Positions 1 to 10,558 of a stretch of DNA of 60,000 nucleotides are shown in pieces. The notes beneath the pieces are model-generated. The model had not been told where the DNA came from. It saw only the letters and a program-made list of their open reading frames with translations, and made no database searches. The position numbers and the translations under genes were made by a program. Within the stretch, counting starts at the first letter, position 1; each line of letters starts with the position of its first letter. This stretch comes from Antedon mediterranea (Eukaryota; Echinodermata; Crinoidea; Comatulida; Antedonidae). The DNA lies in assembly GCF_964355755.1 (NCBI RefSeq), contig NC_092671.1, positions 22,463,070 through 22,523,069 of the forward strand, given 5' to 3'.

Positions 1-895
1 GCAAGATTATTTTTAAAATTACGACATTTGCTAAATTAATGATAGCATAGTCTACGTATTTTTGATGAGATTTGTTTAGTAATGATGTGATTTCAGTTAA
101 AAGAGAATTGAATTTATGTTTAAGTATTGATTTGTAACGAGTTTGATAAAGATTAATTTTGAATTTTGAATGATCGATATATTGAGATATTAAAAGGAAC
201 GACAATCATTTTGTAACAAATATTTTGTTTAACCTTTGAGTCGTTAATCTCAAGCATTAATTAATTGATATACAATAACAGGAGATTTTCTTAGTACTTT
301 TAATTGTAATTTTTTTTGACATTGAGTACAAAAGTCGAATTTGTCGACCGATTGAAATCGTAATTACCTGTGAATATAAATGCTTAAATCGATAAAGTTG
401 TGACGATAATGATATATTGTGGATATTAGTTTGTGTCAACGGGACACACACATTTGTTTCTTTTAAAGTTTTAAGTGATTAAGTTTGATATTTTGATTTT
501 AGGCTAATCAGCCACAGTTTCTTGAGTTTTATGTTTTAATTTGATGATTTATGTTTGAAGACCATTAGAACGCGATGAGTTGTCGCACGAATTTGATGTA
601 TGTTCAATGTAACATACTATTTTTAAGTTTTGTAATTTTATTTTTAACTGATTTATGTTTGATTTACGCGAATTTTATACCAAATTCATTTTTAATTTTA
701 ATTTTTTTTAAGAGAGAGAAGAGAGAGAGTGAAAGTGATAAGGTTACACTTCAGAGTCAATGGTTTTGGCTAACTCAATTTTTGCATATATGTATAATGT
801 TTTTTTTCTTTTATATAACTTTAATTTTGCATGCCACTATTATAACCATTTTTATATGTTAAATAGATTAGAAAAAAAAAAGGGAAACAGAGGGA
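1..895 (+). mobile_element. Internal 3' region of a non-autonomous LTR retrotransposon, cut by window edge
   Basis: This stretch is nearly the same as 14862-15751, the 3' internal region of the complete element at 12830-16488. It ends in a polypurine tract (about 870-895) directly before the LTR. No long open reading frame is seen; the region is AT-rich 3' untranslated sequence with a short GAGA run near 711-731. The 5' LTR and 5' internal part lie outside the window, so a target duplication cannot be tested. Confidence 0.8.
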
Positions 896-1492
896 TGTGA
901 TATAAAGATATACTTTTATATTTAAGAAATTGACCTTTGTATCGGAATTCAAATAGGTTCACAAACTTGACCCAGAAAGTCCAAAGGAGAGTTTGTCCAG
1001 ATGTTTTAATGACCATTTAGTTTATAATAGAATCCCTAAAGAAAACACTTAGCTTAATTTTGTGACTTTCCCATCGTTAAACCAGGAGTGATCGACACTA
1101 TTTAAGTACAGATTTGACAGTGTCATCCATCACAGAAATACCTTATTATACCGTTAATCACTCCCACTTAAACACCCCTGGATCAACTTAGGACCAATCG
1201 TTACCCTCACAGATTACGTAATTGACATATGCTAATGAACTGAGCCAATATACTCCCAAGTTTCAGAAGGGCCCAGACACACCTTACAGCCACCTCACGG
1301 AGCACACACCTCACAGCAGACCTACACACTTCACACCTCACCGACAGCATCATTGATCGTCCGTTCCTTATCTATACTTATAGTTGTATATTGTACTGAA
1401 GTATTATACTGAATAAATAATATATGTGTTACGACAGTCAAGCGAGTCAGAGTCCTTCATTAGTACCTCAAGAACCGCAACATTATATTACA
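896..1492 (+). repeat. 3' LTR of the non-autonomous LTR element (first copy)
   Basis: The segment starts TGTGATATAA and ends TTATATTACA, which form an imperfect terminal inverted repeat. It aligns with the LTRs at 12830-13593 and 15752-16488. It is shorter (597 bp against 764 and 737) because the internal minisatellite near 1280-1330 has fewer units. An AATAAA-like signal lies at about 1410. Confidence 0.85.
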
Positions 1493-1627
1493 ATACTGTA
1501 TCTATGGACCACTTGCATTTATCCTAGGTACGTAATTGTAAATCATTGTGTATCCTTACTTGCTAGTTGCATTATTTTCATCAACCTAGTACACTTACCT
1601 TCAATACTTTTCATTTAATCTTAACAG

Positions 1628-1858
1628 TAAAGTTAATCCTTCTGATTGCGTGGACATGGATTGTGATGCATTTAAGAAAGCAATGCAATCAGAGATGAAA
1701 ATGGTGGGATTCTAGGAGGATCACGGCCCGGTTATGTTATTCCAGATTCTCCAAGTGGGATAGAGATCCGAGACGGAGACTTGGTGATTATTGAATTCCC
1801 AACATGATGGTCATCGATGGTAGTAAAATTCCTTACGATGAAAAATGTCCACATAAAG
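1628..1858 (+). pseudogene. PKHD1L1-like (fibrocystin-L) exon, broken
   Basis: The exon follows a TTAACAG acceptor and ends before a GTTAGT donor. It begins with the readable stretch NPSDCVDMDCDAFKKAM, which matches the fibrocystin/fibrocystin-L extracellular region around the 'DCVDMDCD' motif. The frame then stops (GF-stop). Recognisable pieces continue in the other frames, around 1715-1795 and 1800-1855. Fibrocystin-L is a very large single-pass membrane protein with a large extracellular part. The frame breaks show that this exon cannot code as it stands. The family call rests on remembered family motifs, not on a search. Confidence 0.6.
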
Positions 1859-2069
1859 GTTAGTTGTCTGCTTTAATGCTGAATTTTAGCTTTGTAAACT
1901 GCGATTCTTCCCTAAATCTTTCCTCCTGTTAAAGTTGCACTCTTGAAACAAGACCAGTCCACTCACCGAGACTGGCACGCAATTTTATTGTGGCATCCCG
2001 TTTTTGAGGAGTAGGAGAATCACTGTGTTGTAGCTGTGATCTTTTATATAACCTGCTCTTTTCTTTAAG

Positions 2070-2284
2070 GCATCATTGGTACAGAAGACTGCATATGGCA
2101 TGAATCTAGGCAGGCTTTTGAATGCTATGACTACGATTACGCTATGTTGATTATTGAAAGTCTTGATCCTGACACAGAAGTACAACGTCTTTCACAAATC
2201 GTCTACGGTTATGTTGATTTGATCGAATCGTCATTGGGTCTACGGTTATGTTGATTTGATCAATAGACCACAAGATCACGGCTG
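2070..2284 (+). pseudogene. PKHD1L1-like exon, 3' part displaced by a SINE
   Basis: After a TTTAAG acceptor the frame reads GIIGTEDCIWH..., then 'LIIESLDPDTEVQRLS' and, after a short duplicated stretch, 'INRPQDHGW'. These are consecutive fibrocystin-L-type motifs. About 30 bases ('tctacggttatgttgatttg') occur twice at 2201-2256, a small tandem duplication that adds to the damage. The exon runs straight into the SINE at 2285, and the reading frame resumes after it with a TCQERISTF-like stretch, so the SINE sits inside coding sequence. Confidence 0.6.
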
Positions 2285-2638
2285 GTGAGTGGCCGAGCGG
2301 TTAAGACAGTGGAACCGTAATTAAGTAGCCATAACATCGGCAAGGGTTCGAGGCTCACTCGCTCCATGGTTCTGGTGGTAGAACAAGTCTTCTCGGATAA
2401 GGACTATAAACCGTAGGTCCAGTGTACACACAGCTCATGCGCACTTTAAAGAACCTAGTACATCTTTCGAAACGAGGAGGGGGTTACCCCGGTGTACTAG
2501 TACACACAATCACAGCCACTGTCACACACAGCCACTGTGCAAATTGGGACTGGACCGTTTTAGAGGTGTTTACCACCTGTTGGTCCAGATCCTTCACTAA
2601 CTGAGTTAGTGAGAAGTCGAATAAATAAATAAATAAAT
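2285..2638 (+). mobile_element. tRNA-derived SINE (Ser/Leu-like head)
   Basis: The 5' head carries a polymerase III box A (TGGCCGAGCGG at 2290-2300) and box B (GGTTCGAGGCT at 2345-2355) spaced as in a type II tRNA with a long variable arm. A non-tRNA body follows, with a short AATAAATAAATAAATA tail at about 2620-2636. A second copy lies on the other strand at about 27487-27740. The element interrupts a PKHD1L1-like exon between the HGW and GYTCQER parts of one coding stretch. Confidence 0.8.
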
Positions 2639-3101
2639 GGGTACACATGTCAAGAGCGCATCAGCACATTTATGTCTATCGTTGCAATTGGAGAGACTTA
2701 TGAGATGTATATGAGAGTTCAACAAATCCTCAAACATTATGACTTCATTTCTTGAACACAGCTCCAGATCAGAAAATAGTTGTCGGCATCTGGTATGCTA
2801 ATGTGTACCATCAAGGTCGCTACATCATGCCAAATAACGGGCAGCTGGATGGAGATATGTTCATATGTGTTCCAGAAGATCCAAACGATCAGTTCATGCC
2901 AACTCTTGAATCCAGCATTTATGGCAAGGACTATTTTGATCGCAATTGGCAGACTCTTTGGATACTAAGTTATATGTGATAGTGACCCAATTGATATCAT
3001 CACTACACCGCTTATAATGGTTGACGTTGGTGTGGCTCCTGTTGATGTTGATGACTTCTATGAAGAAGATCTTGTTAACAATCTTGCCAGTTTGTTATAA
3101 T
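2639..3101 (+). pseudogene. PKHD1L1-like exon continuing after the SINE, frameshifted
   Basis: One frame gives TCQERISTFMSIVAIGETYE at about 2644-2705. A shift then leads to the frame at 2752-2979 with NTAPDQKIVVGIWYAN, GRYIMPNNGQLDGD and SSIYGKDYFDRNWQTLW. A further shift gives SDPIDIITTPLIMVDVG and VDDFYEEDLVNNLASLL (2985-3101). The order of motifs follows the fibrocystin-L ectodomain. At least two frameshifts and a double stop (about 2977-2982) make it a pseudogene or a badly decayed allele. Confidence 0.6.
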
Positions 3102-3252
3102 AAGTAAATATCTTTCTTTAACCATATTAAAGTATCAAATAATCTATCCAGATTTCTTATTTTCAGTTTCGTATGTTTAGAAATGAGTTGAATTTTATTT
3201 CATTGCCTATTTTTTTAATATCTAAGCAATAATGAATATTTCTTCCTTACAG

Positions 3253-3454
3253 GCAATTCAACCCTTGAACATGATGAATTAGTTAACCTTCAAGCAGAAA
3301 TTGTTAATGCAGCACAAACCAGTACTTTGTCCGACAGTCTTGAAGTTGAGGTTATATCATTAGCAATGACCAATCCTTCTCCCCCAGCTGAAGACTCAAC
3401 AGGTAGTGTGAGAGCAACAAATAGAACAGGAGGTCCAAGTACAGGCAATAAAAC
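3253..3454 (+). pseudogene. PKHD1L1-like exon with intact splice sites
   Basis: The exon has a TTACAG acceptor and a GTAAGT donor. One open frame runs through it and includes LVNLQAEIVNAAQTSTL and PSPPAEDSTGSVRATN, matching the fibrocystin-L segment just before the membrane-proximal domain. This exon is undamaged, unlike its neighbours. It is listed as a pseudogene only because the exons upstream cannot be translated in frame. Confidence 0.6.
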
Positions 3455-3840
3455 GTAAGTCACATTTTAAGAAGTAATGCGTTTTCTGTAGAGTTACTGT
3501 TGTATAGAACTGGCTTGTATCGTCTTGTCCAAAGTCTTAAATTGTATTCTCATGTGTGACTTGCAACAAACATATTCCCTAATGCCTATATCATTACAAA
3601 AACAACATAACTAATTGGTTCACAGGTATTCTGAGAAGCAAGCAAGCGGCTGGTGCTACGGAAAATCATCCATTTGAGGTTCAGCCTTGCATCTCTATAT
3701 TGGATACCACTGTAGGTTTTTAACGCAATTCTTTCTAAACTCCAATATAGGATAGGAAGCTTTGGTAATACACCACAGGTTTGATACAAATATTCTATGA
3801 AAAAAAAAGGAATTATTCAATGATTTTTTGATTTTTTCAG

Positions 3841-4185
3841 GGTGAAATTGTGCAAAATCTTAGACATTCTTCACATCCATGGAAAATGCCCAGGAGTATC
3901 TGATGCAGAGCTCGTCAGCAACAACACTGTAGATATAATACATGGCTGGGCAAACTTCACTGATCTTGCCATTAATCTGTCGGGAAGTGGATACTTTGAA
4001 TTCAGCATTGTTTATTCCAACCCATCCACGCTAGAAGGTATCAACTCAACGGAGTTTTCTGTCATTGAGGGTGTTTTCCACATATCAATCTCAGATCAAC
4101 AGTAAAATTTTTGGAGAAATTTGATGTTCAGTTTAATCTAATTGAAGATTTTACAACGGATATTGCAGAACATCTGGATTCCAAG
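3841..4185 (+). pseudogene. PKHD1L1-like exon (FTDLAINLSGSGY region), unit 1 copy
   Basis: A strong TTTTTTCAG acceptor precedes it and an AAG/GTTGGT donor follows. The open frame at 3842-4105 contains DAELVSNNTVDII, ANFTDLAINLSGSGY and STLEGINSTEFSV, an Ig/PKD-like beta-sandwich pattern seen in fibrocystin-L proteins. A shift near 4100 leads to FDVQFNLIEDFTTDIAEHL in another frame. The first codons also look shifted (EIVQNL at the exon start lies in a different frame). The same exon recurs at 9856-10155 with the residue missing here (FLEF) present. Confidence 0.6.
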
Positions 4186-4868
4186 GTTGGTGATTTTTTA
4201 ATTAATTAGTCATTAAAAGTCATTTTCAAATTTTCAATGCAGTTCTCTCTCTAATTAACCATCCATCTTCTATTTAATACTGCATTATAATTCTAAAATC
4301 ACCATCAATTGTAGACTAGTATATCCAATCTAAGAGCAACTTCTTTTGAAGACTACAGTCCATTTCAAATTGTCAATGCTGGTCTCCCTGTTTTTAACCC
4401 ACTACCTTCTATTTAATACTTCCCACTACCCCAATTTTAAAAGCATCTTCAATTGTAGACTATCGTATCCACTCTAAGAGCAACTTATGTTGAAGACTAG
4501 CCAAAAGTACAAGTCACTCCCATAAAAATCCAATTGCAGACTACTTTCAAATTTGATTTCATCAGCTGTATAAATCACCTCAAATTAAAGACAACCTCCA
4601 GAACAATTGGATAAATATTGGTCAAACATTGGTCAAACAAGGATAAATATAATATTCTAGGCTTTTCCTGAGGTTTTTGTCTGGCACTTATTCATTCGAT
4701 TGTGGCACTTATTTATTTTGGGTTCAGGCAGTCTATAATTTCACTATTTGGCAACTTAATAATAATTTGGTGTTATAATTAATTTATTAACATCTTATAC
4801 TCTCTTGTACTCAAGTTGTGTTAAAATACTTTTATAAGGGAACATATTAAGTGGATTGTTTTTAATAG
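4186..4868 (+). other. AT-rich intron-like sequence with a short imperfect repeat
   Basis: The motif around 'tctaagagcaacttc...gaagactac' occurs at about 4328-4360 and 4470-4500 with the 'ccttctatttaatact' phrase beside it, giving an imperfect direct repeat with a period near 145 bp. No coding signal is seen. A related stretch follows the duplicate exon at 10186-10390. Confidence 0.45.
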
Positions 4869-5020
4869 CAGACAATGATCACAATTCAGGAGATCAGGAA
4901 GTGCTAGATATGCACAAGCATGTGATGCGGTATATGCCAAAAATAAAAAGCAGGCAGCAGAGACTTCGAAGGCCACAAGAACAGCCAATAGCCAAGGACA
5001 TCAACCTTGAAGAATTATAA
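4869..5020 (+). CDS. Candidate terminal exon encoding a basic cytoplasmic tail
   Basis: The segment follows a TTTAATAG acceptor and stays open for about 50 codons to a TAA stop. It begins ADNDHNSGDQEVLDMHKHV, becomes strongly basic (KIKSRQQRLRRPQ) and ends DINLEEL. Its phase-1 start (split Ala/Gly-Asp) is shared with the mini-exons at 5837, 28092 and 28394, so it may be an alternative last exon of the PKHD1L1-like gene. No homolog is recognised for this tail; the splice call rests on consensus only. Confidence 0.35.
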
Positions 5021-5836
5021 TGCAATTGCTGTAGTTGCGGGTGAAAACGTTTTAAACACGGCACATCTTTTTAAATAAAAATAGGCATTGTTGCTTGGTA
5101 CAATCTTCACTCTCACAAAGCATAAACACTTTAAAAACCAGAATCTCGCCAAAACCTAGATTATCCCAAAATATTTCCTGCCCTTTATATAGTCCGTACA
5201 GCTTATTACCAACACAGTACATATCTTTTACTTACCTGTTCTCTGGGCCTGTTCTGCCAGTAAGTAATTGAAAAATCAGCAAATTTTGTCAAATTAACAA
5301 GTGGCAACACTTGTAGTTGTACAGGTAAGAAGAATAAGAAAACTTAATTTAATTTTTTTTAATTTATTATTTTATTGTGTTTTTTTATAGGAGATAACCC
5401 AGAAGCCTAGAAGTAGAAATCATTTACAGGTAAGCTTTAATATAGTTTATAAACCAAGTATGTAAAATGAGAATACTTCTTTTGCTAATAGAAGAGACAA
5501 TTCCAGAGTGCCATAAAATCAAGACCATATATTTATTGGTTAAAACATGAAAAAAAATGTTATGGTATATCTTAAGTTCTTCAATGCAATCAAAGCACTT
5601 AATGTACAGATAGATATTAGGAATGTATTATATGGCATCATACCTCTAGACCACCGAGCTTGCGCTGATGGTTAGTGGTTAGATTCGGGCCCAAGTAAGC
5701 AGCAGGTAGTGGCCTCTAGGCTGTTCACAGACACACACACAAACATACAAGGGTGAAAACATAACCTCCTTGGCGGCTAGGTAATAGATTTTCGTAAACA
5801 TTACATTCTTAACATTTTATTGTTGTTGTTCATCAG

Positions 5837-6683
5837 CAGATGATGCTGATAATTATGGACAACTAGAAAATGCCACAACATCAGGTAAGTCTACTACAAT
5901 ATTAGCAGCAAAACATTGTAAAACACAAATGTACAATGTATCAAGATCGAAAATGTATAAAATATTAATGTTATAAATTGGTTTTTTTTCCTACTATAGG
6001 AGATGACCTATATACAATCATGACGATCTCAAGGTAAGTTTATATTTAAAAAGGTTCGTTCTGCACATGCCAAAGAGCATTCAATTGGTTAAAGAGCAGT
6101 GCATACAGTATGTATGATTAGACTGGGTTCCAGCCCATAAATAGTAAAGATAAATAATTTGGCACATATGGTATGATAACCTACGTTATTCTTGCAAATC
6201 GATTTCTTCACATATTTCCCCAGTGCGTAAATCTGAGTATTATATTATACGTATGAAACGCCATATGTGCCAAAATATTTATGTTTACTATTTACGAGCT
6301 GGAACCAGTCTAATGTAGGATGGAAGTCTAAGGTTGTCATATGTACCTGTAGGCCTATACTTCTGTATTTAAGCATTTTAATTTGAATATTGTTGAACAT
6401 TAAAGGGAAAGAGATCAATATAGTGTTATTTTTGAACAAGTACAGTACTACAGTAGTTATAAAATATAGGCCGGTTGTTGGTCGCAAATATTCAATTTCT
6501 CGATTCTAAGTGGATAGCTGTTATGTGACATCAAAATAGAATTATTTTTTTAGGACAAATACATCTGTAAGAGATGATAGAATAATTGCATTTTTGTTTT
6601 TCTCATTTTGCAGGCAAGGAAGAGGTAGCGAAATTGTTGACATTCCCAATCCAAAATTGGATAATTATAAGGATGAAAGTTAA
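5837..6683 (+). CDS. Three small 3' exons forming one continuous acidic tail (PKHD1L1-like locus)
   Basis: Exon pieces 5837-5884, 6000-6033 and 6614-6683 are each bounded by consensus sites (CATCAG/GTAAGT, TATAG/GTAAGT, TTTGCAG). Splicing keeps one frame: ADDADNYGQLENATTSG, then DDLYTIMTIS, then a 22-residue end, PKLDNYKDES, and a TAA at 6681-6683. The tail is acidic and has tyrosines in short motifs (NYGQLE, DLYTI), which fits an intracellular tail. An additional exon-like stretch at 5391-5429 (TATAG...CAG/GTAAGC) also has good splice sites, but its phase is unclear. All pieces recur in unit 2 at 27.8-29.1 kb, in part out of frame. Confidence 0.4.
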
Positions 6684-9580
6684 GAATGAAAAAATGATGA
6701 GTGATAAGACAGAGTTTTTGATTTTAAAAGGTTTGAAAATTGATATAACATTACAGTGTGTTACTATTAGAAGTTGGGGGAGGGGGGGTGACTATTTGTG
6801 TAGTGGGTTATTATTATTAATCTTAAATTAGGCACCTGAAAATAGTAACCCACCCCAACTTTTCCGGTCAGCAAATCATAGAAAAATAATAAAAAAGTAC
6901 AAATAAATACATTTGTTTGAACTCTAACTTTATTTTATAAACTCAAAAACTCTAAATCCTCCCGAGATCAACTTGCATTATCTCCTTATTTTCAAAATAC
7001 GACGACTGCATAATAAATGACCAGTCTTTATAATGTCATGTTGTCAATAGTTTTTGTGACTCTAATATTAACCTCCCCCATGGGTTTCTATCAGAGTAGT
7101 AGGTTATTATTATAGATTGACTTATAAGTTGGGTTACTACTAGAAGGGGTGTTTCTATTAGAATTGACGGTACATGCAGGGCCGTACGCAGGATTTGATT
7201 TGGGTGGGTGCGGATTTATATATTTTGGACCATTTTCATAATATTGAGTACTTATTTATTTTATGACCCTATAAAATGTGGACCTTTTGCAATTTGGGGG
7301 GTACGCACCCCTCCTGTGCATACGGCCCTGACATGATTATGGTATAAAGCTGATCAATTTGGAAATGTTCACAATATTGAAGTGTAATTTATTAAGTTAT
7401 TCAGTGATTAAATATTTCAAAGTTTAATGCTTATCAGCTAAAATGTCAATGTTTCTAATTTATTTTTCTTTACATTATGATCATTTATTTATACATAAAA
7501 ATCATCACATATAAGACAAGAACAATTGTCCTGTAATTGATCCTGCTGGAGATAGATTTCATACATGTTAATAACGTCAAATGTTTTTAAACAAAATTAC
7601 CGGTATGAATATGAAAATATGAAGCACAATTAGTGTAGTCTGTTCCTTAATAACATTCTTAAAATTAATACTTTAACAGACTGAAATTAGGAACTATCCA
7701 GTGTATGTTCGATTCAATTAATAGTATTCTTAACACAGTACATTACTGTAGCAGCTTTGAGCGAGTAGCCAGATTTCTAATTCTTACATGATTGTACAGT
7801 AGAACAAATCATCAATAAAATAATCCAATACTAATCTTCCCTGATTGTTAATTATTAAAAATGAGTTATTGTAGATGAATCTAAAGATGTTAAAAACCAC
7901 ATGGACAATTGTTATTTAAATATTTTTAACGTCATGACAATACAAATTACATATTTAGATTATGACATCAACTAAGAACAATATAGCCATAGAAAATGAG
8001 AAAAACTGCAACCAGCTGCCCAAGAACATTTACTCCATCAACACATCAGACACTATAGGCCTATATGAAAAGGAAAAATACATTGTTAATGTTAACACAA
8101 AGAGTACCAGACAACATAACTCTTTTGGGATCATTTGAGCCACCAGTTATTGCGTCAGTTATGCCAGTACATTTTTTATTTATTTATTTTACATGTGCCA
8201 AAAAGTATGTGTGATTTTGAAAATAAAGTTGTTTTCTTTTGGTCTTTGTTTTATTCTGCAAATTGTGTTTTTTAAATGTTGAAATTAGTTTTTTTTATAA
8301 TTAGTTACCATTACCAATATTAATAATTACCGTAATATTCATTTTATCGATAACAGAAATATTGGTTCTGTGCCGCGCCTATCAAGCTAATTGTTTTTGT
8401 CTGTCAAACATACATTTTAATACGTTTGGGATCACATATTGTTATAAACTCCCAAGTGCATAAGAAATGGAAAAGTACAATTAAAAAACGGGAAATATTG
8501 TGTTTATGAGATGAGCCTTGTTGTTTGGGGTATGTATAATAATGATATGCAGAAATAAGAAAAGACGTAAAAAGAAAAGAAATATAGGCCTACGATTAAT
8601 TTTATAGTGAACAAAACATTAAAACTAGATGTTAGATTAGTAAAATTTTGTTTTGTATTTACGACACATTGAATAGTATTTATCGGCTGTTAATAATTAA
8701 TATTTACTAGGCCTAGGCCCTATATTCATAAAACAATATGCATTTTTATGCATGCGCATCTTTTTTTTTGGGACTAACATAATAAAAAATTTAATACATT
8801 TTCATTTTGACCACAGTATTTGGTAAATAAATAATATAATTTTAAATCTATACAAACGGCAAAAAATGTATTTGGCACATTGCGCGGCTGATACCTCTAC
8901 TAGGCCTAGGCCTAGTTTAATGGCCATTTAGTTCTGTGTTTATTTATGGCTATTTGGAGGCCTCCTTTTGTTTGGTGCGCATACAAAAGTGGGCCCGATC
9001 ATCTGTTTAACTTTAACACCATACGCGAATCCTGGGCGAAAATCTACTATTCTAGGCCTACCTAGGCCTAGGCTAGCTAGCTAGAGGCCTAGGCCTAGTT
9101 AGGCTTTAGGCTAGGGCCATAGCCTAAGATAAGCTAAATATAAGCCTAGCTAGGCCCCTAGACTAGGCCTAGGCTAGTTATTTAATCTTGGCCCTAATTA
9201 ATAGCGATATACCGTACTATGCGGCGACTATAATAGTCCAGCTAGGCCTAACTTTTAGCTTAGCTGACTAGGCCTATGCAACATTTTGTTTAAAATTGGT
9301 ACCAACTCACCTCACGCCCAGCCAGGCGGCAAAAGCCGCATCACTTAGTTAGACGTACCTAGGCTAGGCCTAGAATAGAAGACACTGACCGAAAATTAAA
9401 ATACATGTCTCTAGGACCTAGAATTATTATAAATTTGGTGAAACAGAATTTAAACATTTAATTATTTGTTCTATATAAATTGTAGCCTTAAGGATTGACA
9501 CTCAAAATAAACATAGATAGGGTCAGTCGGTTGATTTTACTTCCCCCTTTTTAGTGTAAAATGGCTTTAAGGGTAATATA
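6684..9580. other. Non-coding duplicated sequence with GGGTTATTATT runs and TAGGCCTA palindromes
   Basis: There is no long reading frame. 6760-7140 contains repeated purine-rich phrases (GTGGGTTATTATTA and similar) in both orientations. 8880-9290 is packed with the palindrome TAGGCCTA and its CCTAGG overlap. The same order of sequence appears in unit 2 (29540-32190), where the palindrome-rich part is shorter. Confidence 0.55.
7177..7330. mobile_element. 154-bp MITE, CAGGGCCGTA termini, 5-bp target duplication
   Basis: The ends are CAGGGCCGTACGCAGG and its near-inverse, ending TACGGCCCTG. ACATG flanks both sides (7172-7176 and 7331-7335). The other tandem unit has the empty site (GACGGTACATGATTATGG at about 30001-30018), which proves insertion after the duplication or loss from the other copy. 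The CAGGG ends resemble hAT elements, but a 5-bp duplication is not hAT-like, so the superfamily is left open. Confidence 0.8.
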
Positions 9581-9584
9581 ATAA

Positions 9585-9815
9585 ATTCCCCTTAAGGCAT
9601 CGATTGTGGTATGAAAACCTTAAGGGGAAAGGCCAAAAAGGTTATATCTGCCATTTTACCTACAAAATGAAAACAAACGATTGTATCGTAATTAGAATCA
9701 TTAAAATATATGTTAAAACGCAAAAAAGATTATATTTAGCCGATATTTTGGTTTAAAACGGTTGTTTTCCTTATTTTCCCCTTAAGGTCAACATTTACAC
9801 ACTTTCCCCTTAAGG
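9585..9815. repeat. Cluster of CCTTAAGGGG motifs in both orientations
   Basis: CCCCTTAAGG or its reverse occurs at about 9588, 9619, 9778 and 9806, around a motif-poor core. The core contains AGGTTATATCTGCCATTTTA, which is also present at about 32240-32262. The pattern resembles nested ends of a small inverted-repeat element with a TTAA core, but no clean target duplication could be assigned. Confidence 0.4.
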
Positions 9816-9855
9816 CGCCTACTAATGTACGTGTTATTATTATTATTATATTATC

Positions 9856-10155
9856 TGATGCAGAGCTCGTCGGCAACAACACTGTAGATATAATCCATAA
9901 CTCGGCCAACTTCACTGATCTTGCCATTAATCTGTCGGGAAGTGGATACTTCTTGGAATTCAGCATTGTTTATTCTAACACATCCACGCTAGAAGGTATC
10001 AACTCAACGGAGTTTTCTGTCATTGAGGGTGTTTTCCACATATCAATCGCAGATCAACAGTATCAATCAATGAAAAGTTTTTGAGAAATTTGATGTTCAG
10101 TTTAATCTAATTGAAGATTTTATAATGGATATTGCAGAACATCTGGATTCCAAGG
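9856..10155 (+). pseudogene. PKHD1L1-like exon (FTDLAINLSGSGY region), unit 2 copy, 5' truncated
   Basis: It repeats 3896-4185 with few changes. The frame reads SDAELVGNNTVDII, ANFTDLAINLSGSGYFLEF, then ISIADQQ, and shifts at an extra 'tatcaatca' near 10060. The segment begins in mid-exon, directly after a TTA microsatellite, so it has no acceptor of its own. This marks the tandem-duplication breakpoint. A GTTGGT donor follows at 10156. Confidence 0.6.
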
Positions 10156-10428
10156 TTGGTGATTTTTTAATTAATTATAAGTCATTTTCAAATTGTCAAT
10201 GCAGTTCTCTCTCTAATTAACCATCGATCTTATATTTAATACTGCATTATAATTCTAAAATCACCATCAATTGCAGACTATAGTGACGTATCCAATCTAA
10301 GAGCAACTTCTTTTTGAAGACTACAGTCCACACCAAATTTTCAATGCAGGTCTCCTTCTATTTAACCCACTACCTTCTAAGATGAGGAGTGCCATAATCT
10401 CTATTCGTATACAAAATAAAGTTTGTAA

Positions 10429-10558
10429 TTGTTAAATACATACTGTATATTGACATATTGTGGACACCTACTTCGTCTAGACTCTGATATCCCAGCTCGA
10501 GGAACAATGAGAAAAGTTAAGAGACCAAAGGGACGACCCAAAATCATATCAAAATTAT
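10429..10558 (+). pseudogene. LINE ORF2 C-terminal remnant
   Basis: The frame contains GHLLRLDSDIPAR followed by VKRPKGRPK. This is the C-terminal pattern seen after the reverse transcriptase of many RTE/Jockey-type LINEs (GH-LR-D ... RP-GRP). Only about 40 residues survive before the BEL insertion at 10559, and no flanking LINE sequence is seen beyond 27343. Confidence 0.45.

Larger units (their letters stand above)
3896..9855. repeat. Unit 1 of a tandem segmental duplication of about 5.9 kb
   Basis: The 3896-4420 segment matches 9856-10390, and 5383-9850 matches 27788-32385 plus 36737-36765 in the same order. The second unit therefore starts exactly where the first ends, inside a TTA microsatellite at about 9838-9855. 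Without the BEL and Academ insertions, unit 2 is about 5.8 kb, close to unit 1. The 4441-5383 part has no clear counterpart in unit 2. Confidence 0.75.

Noticed and set aside
575-862. 95-codon hydrophobic plus-strand frame in the LTR element 3' region
   Set aside because: It is Phe/Ile/Leu-rich because of T-rich DNA. The matching region at 15431-15720 carries indels that break it, so it is not conserved.
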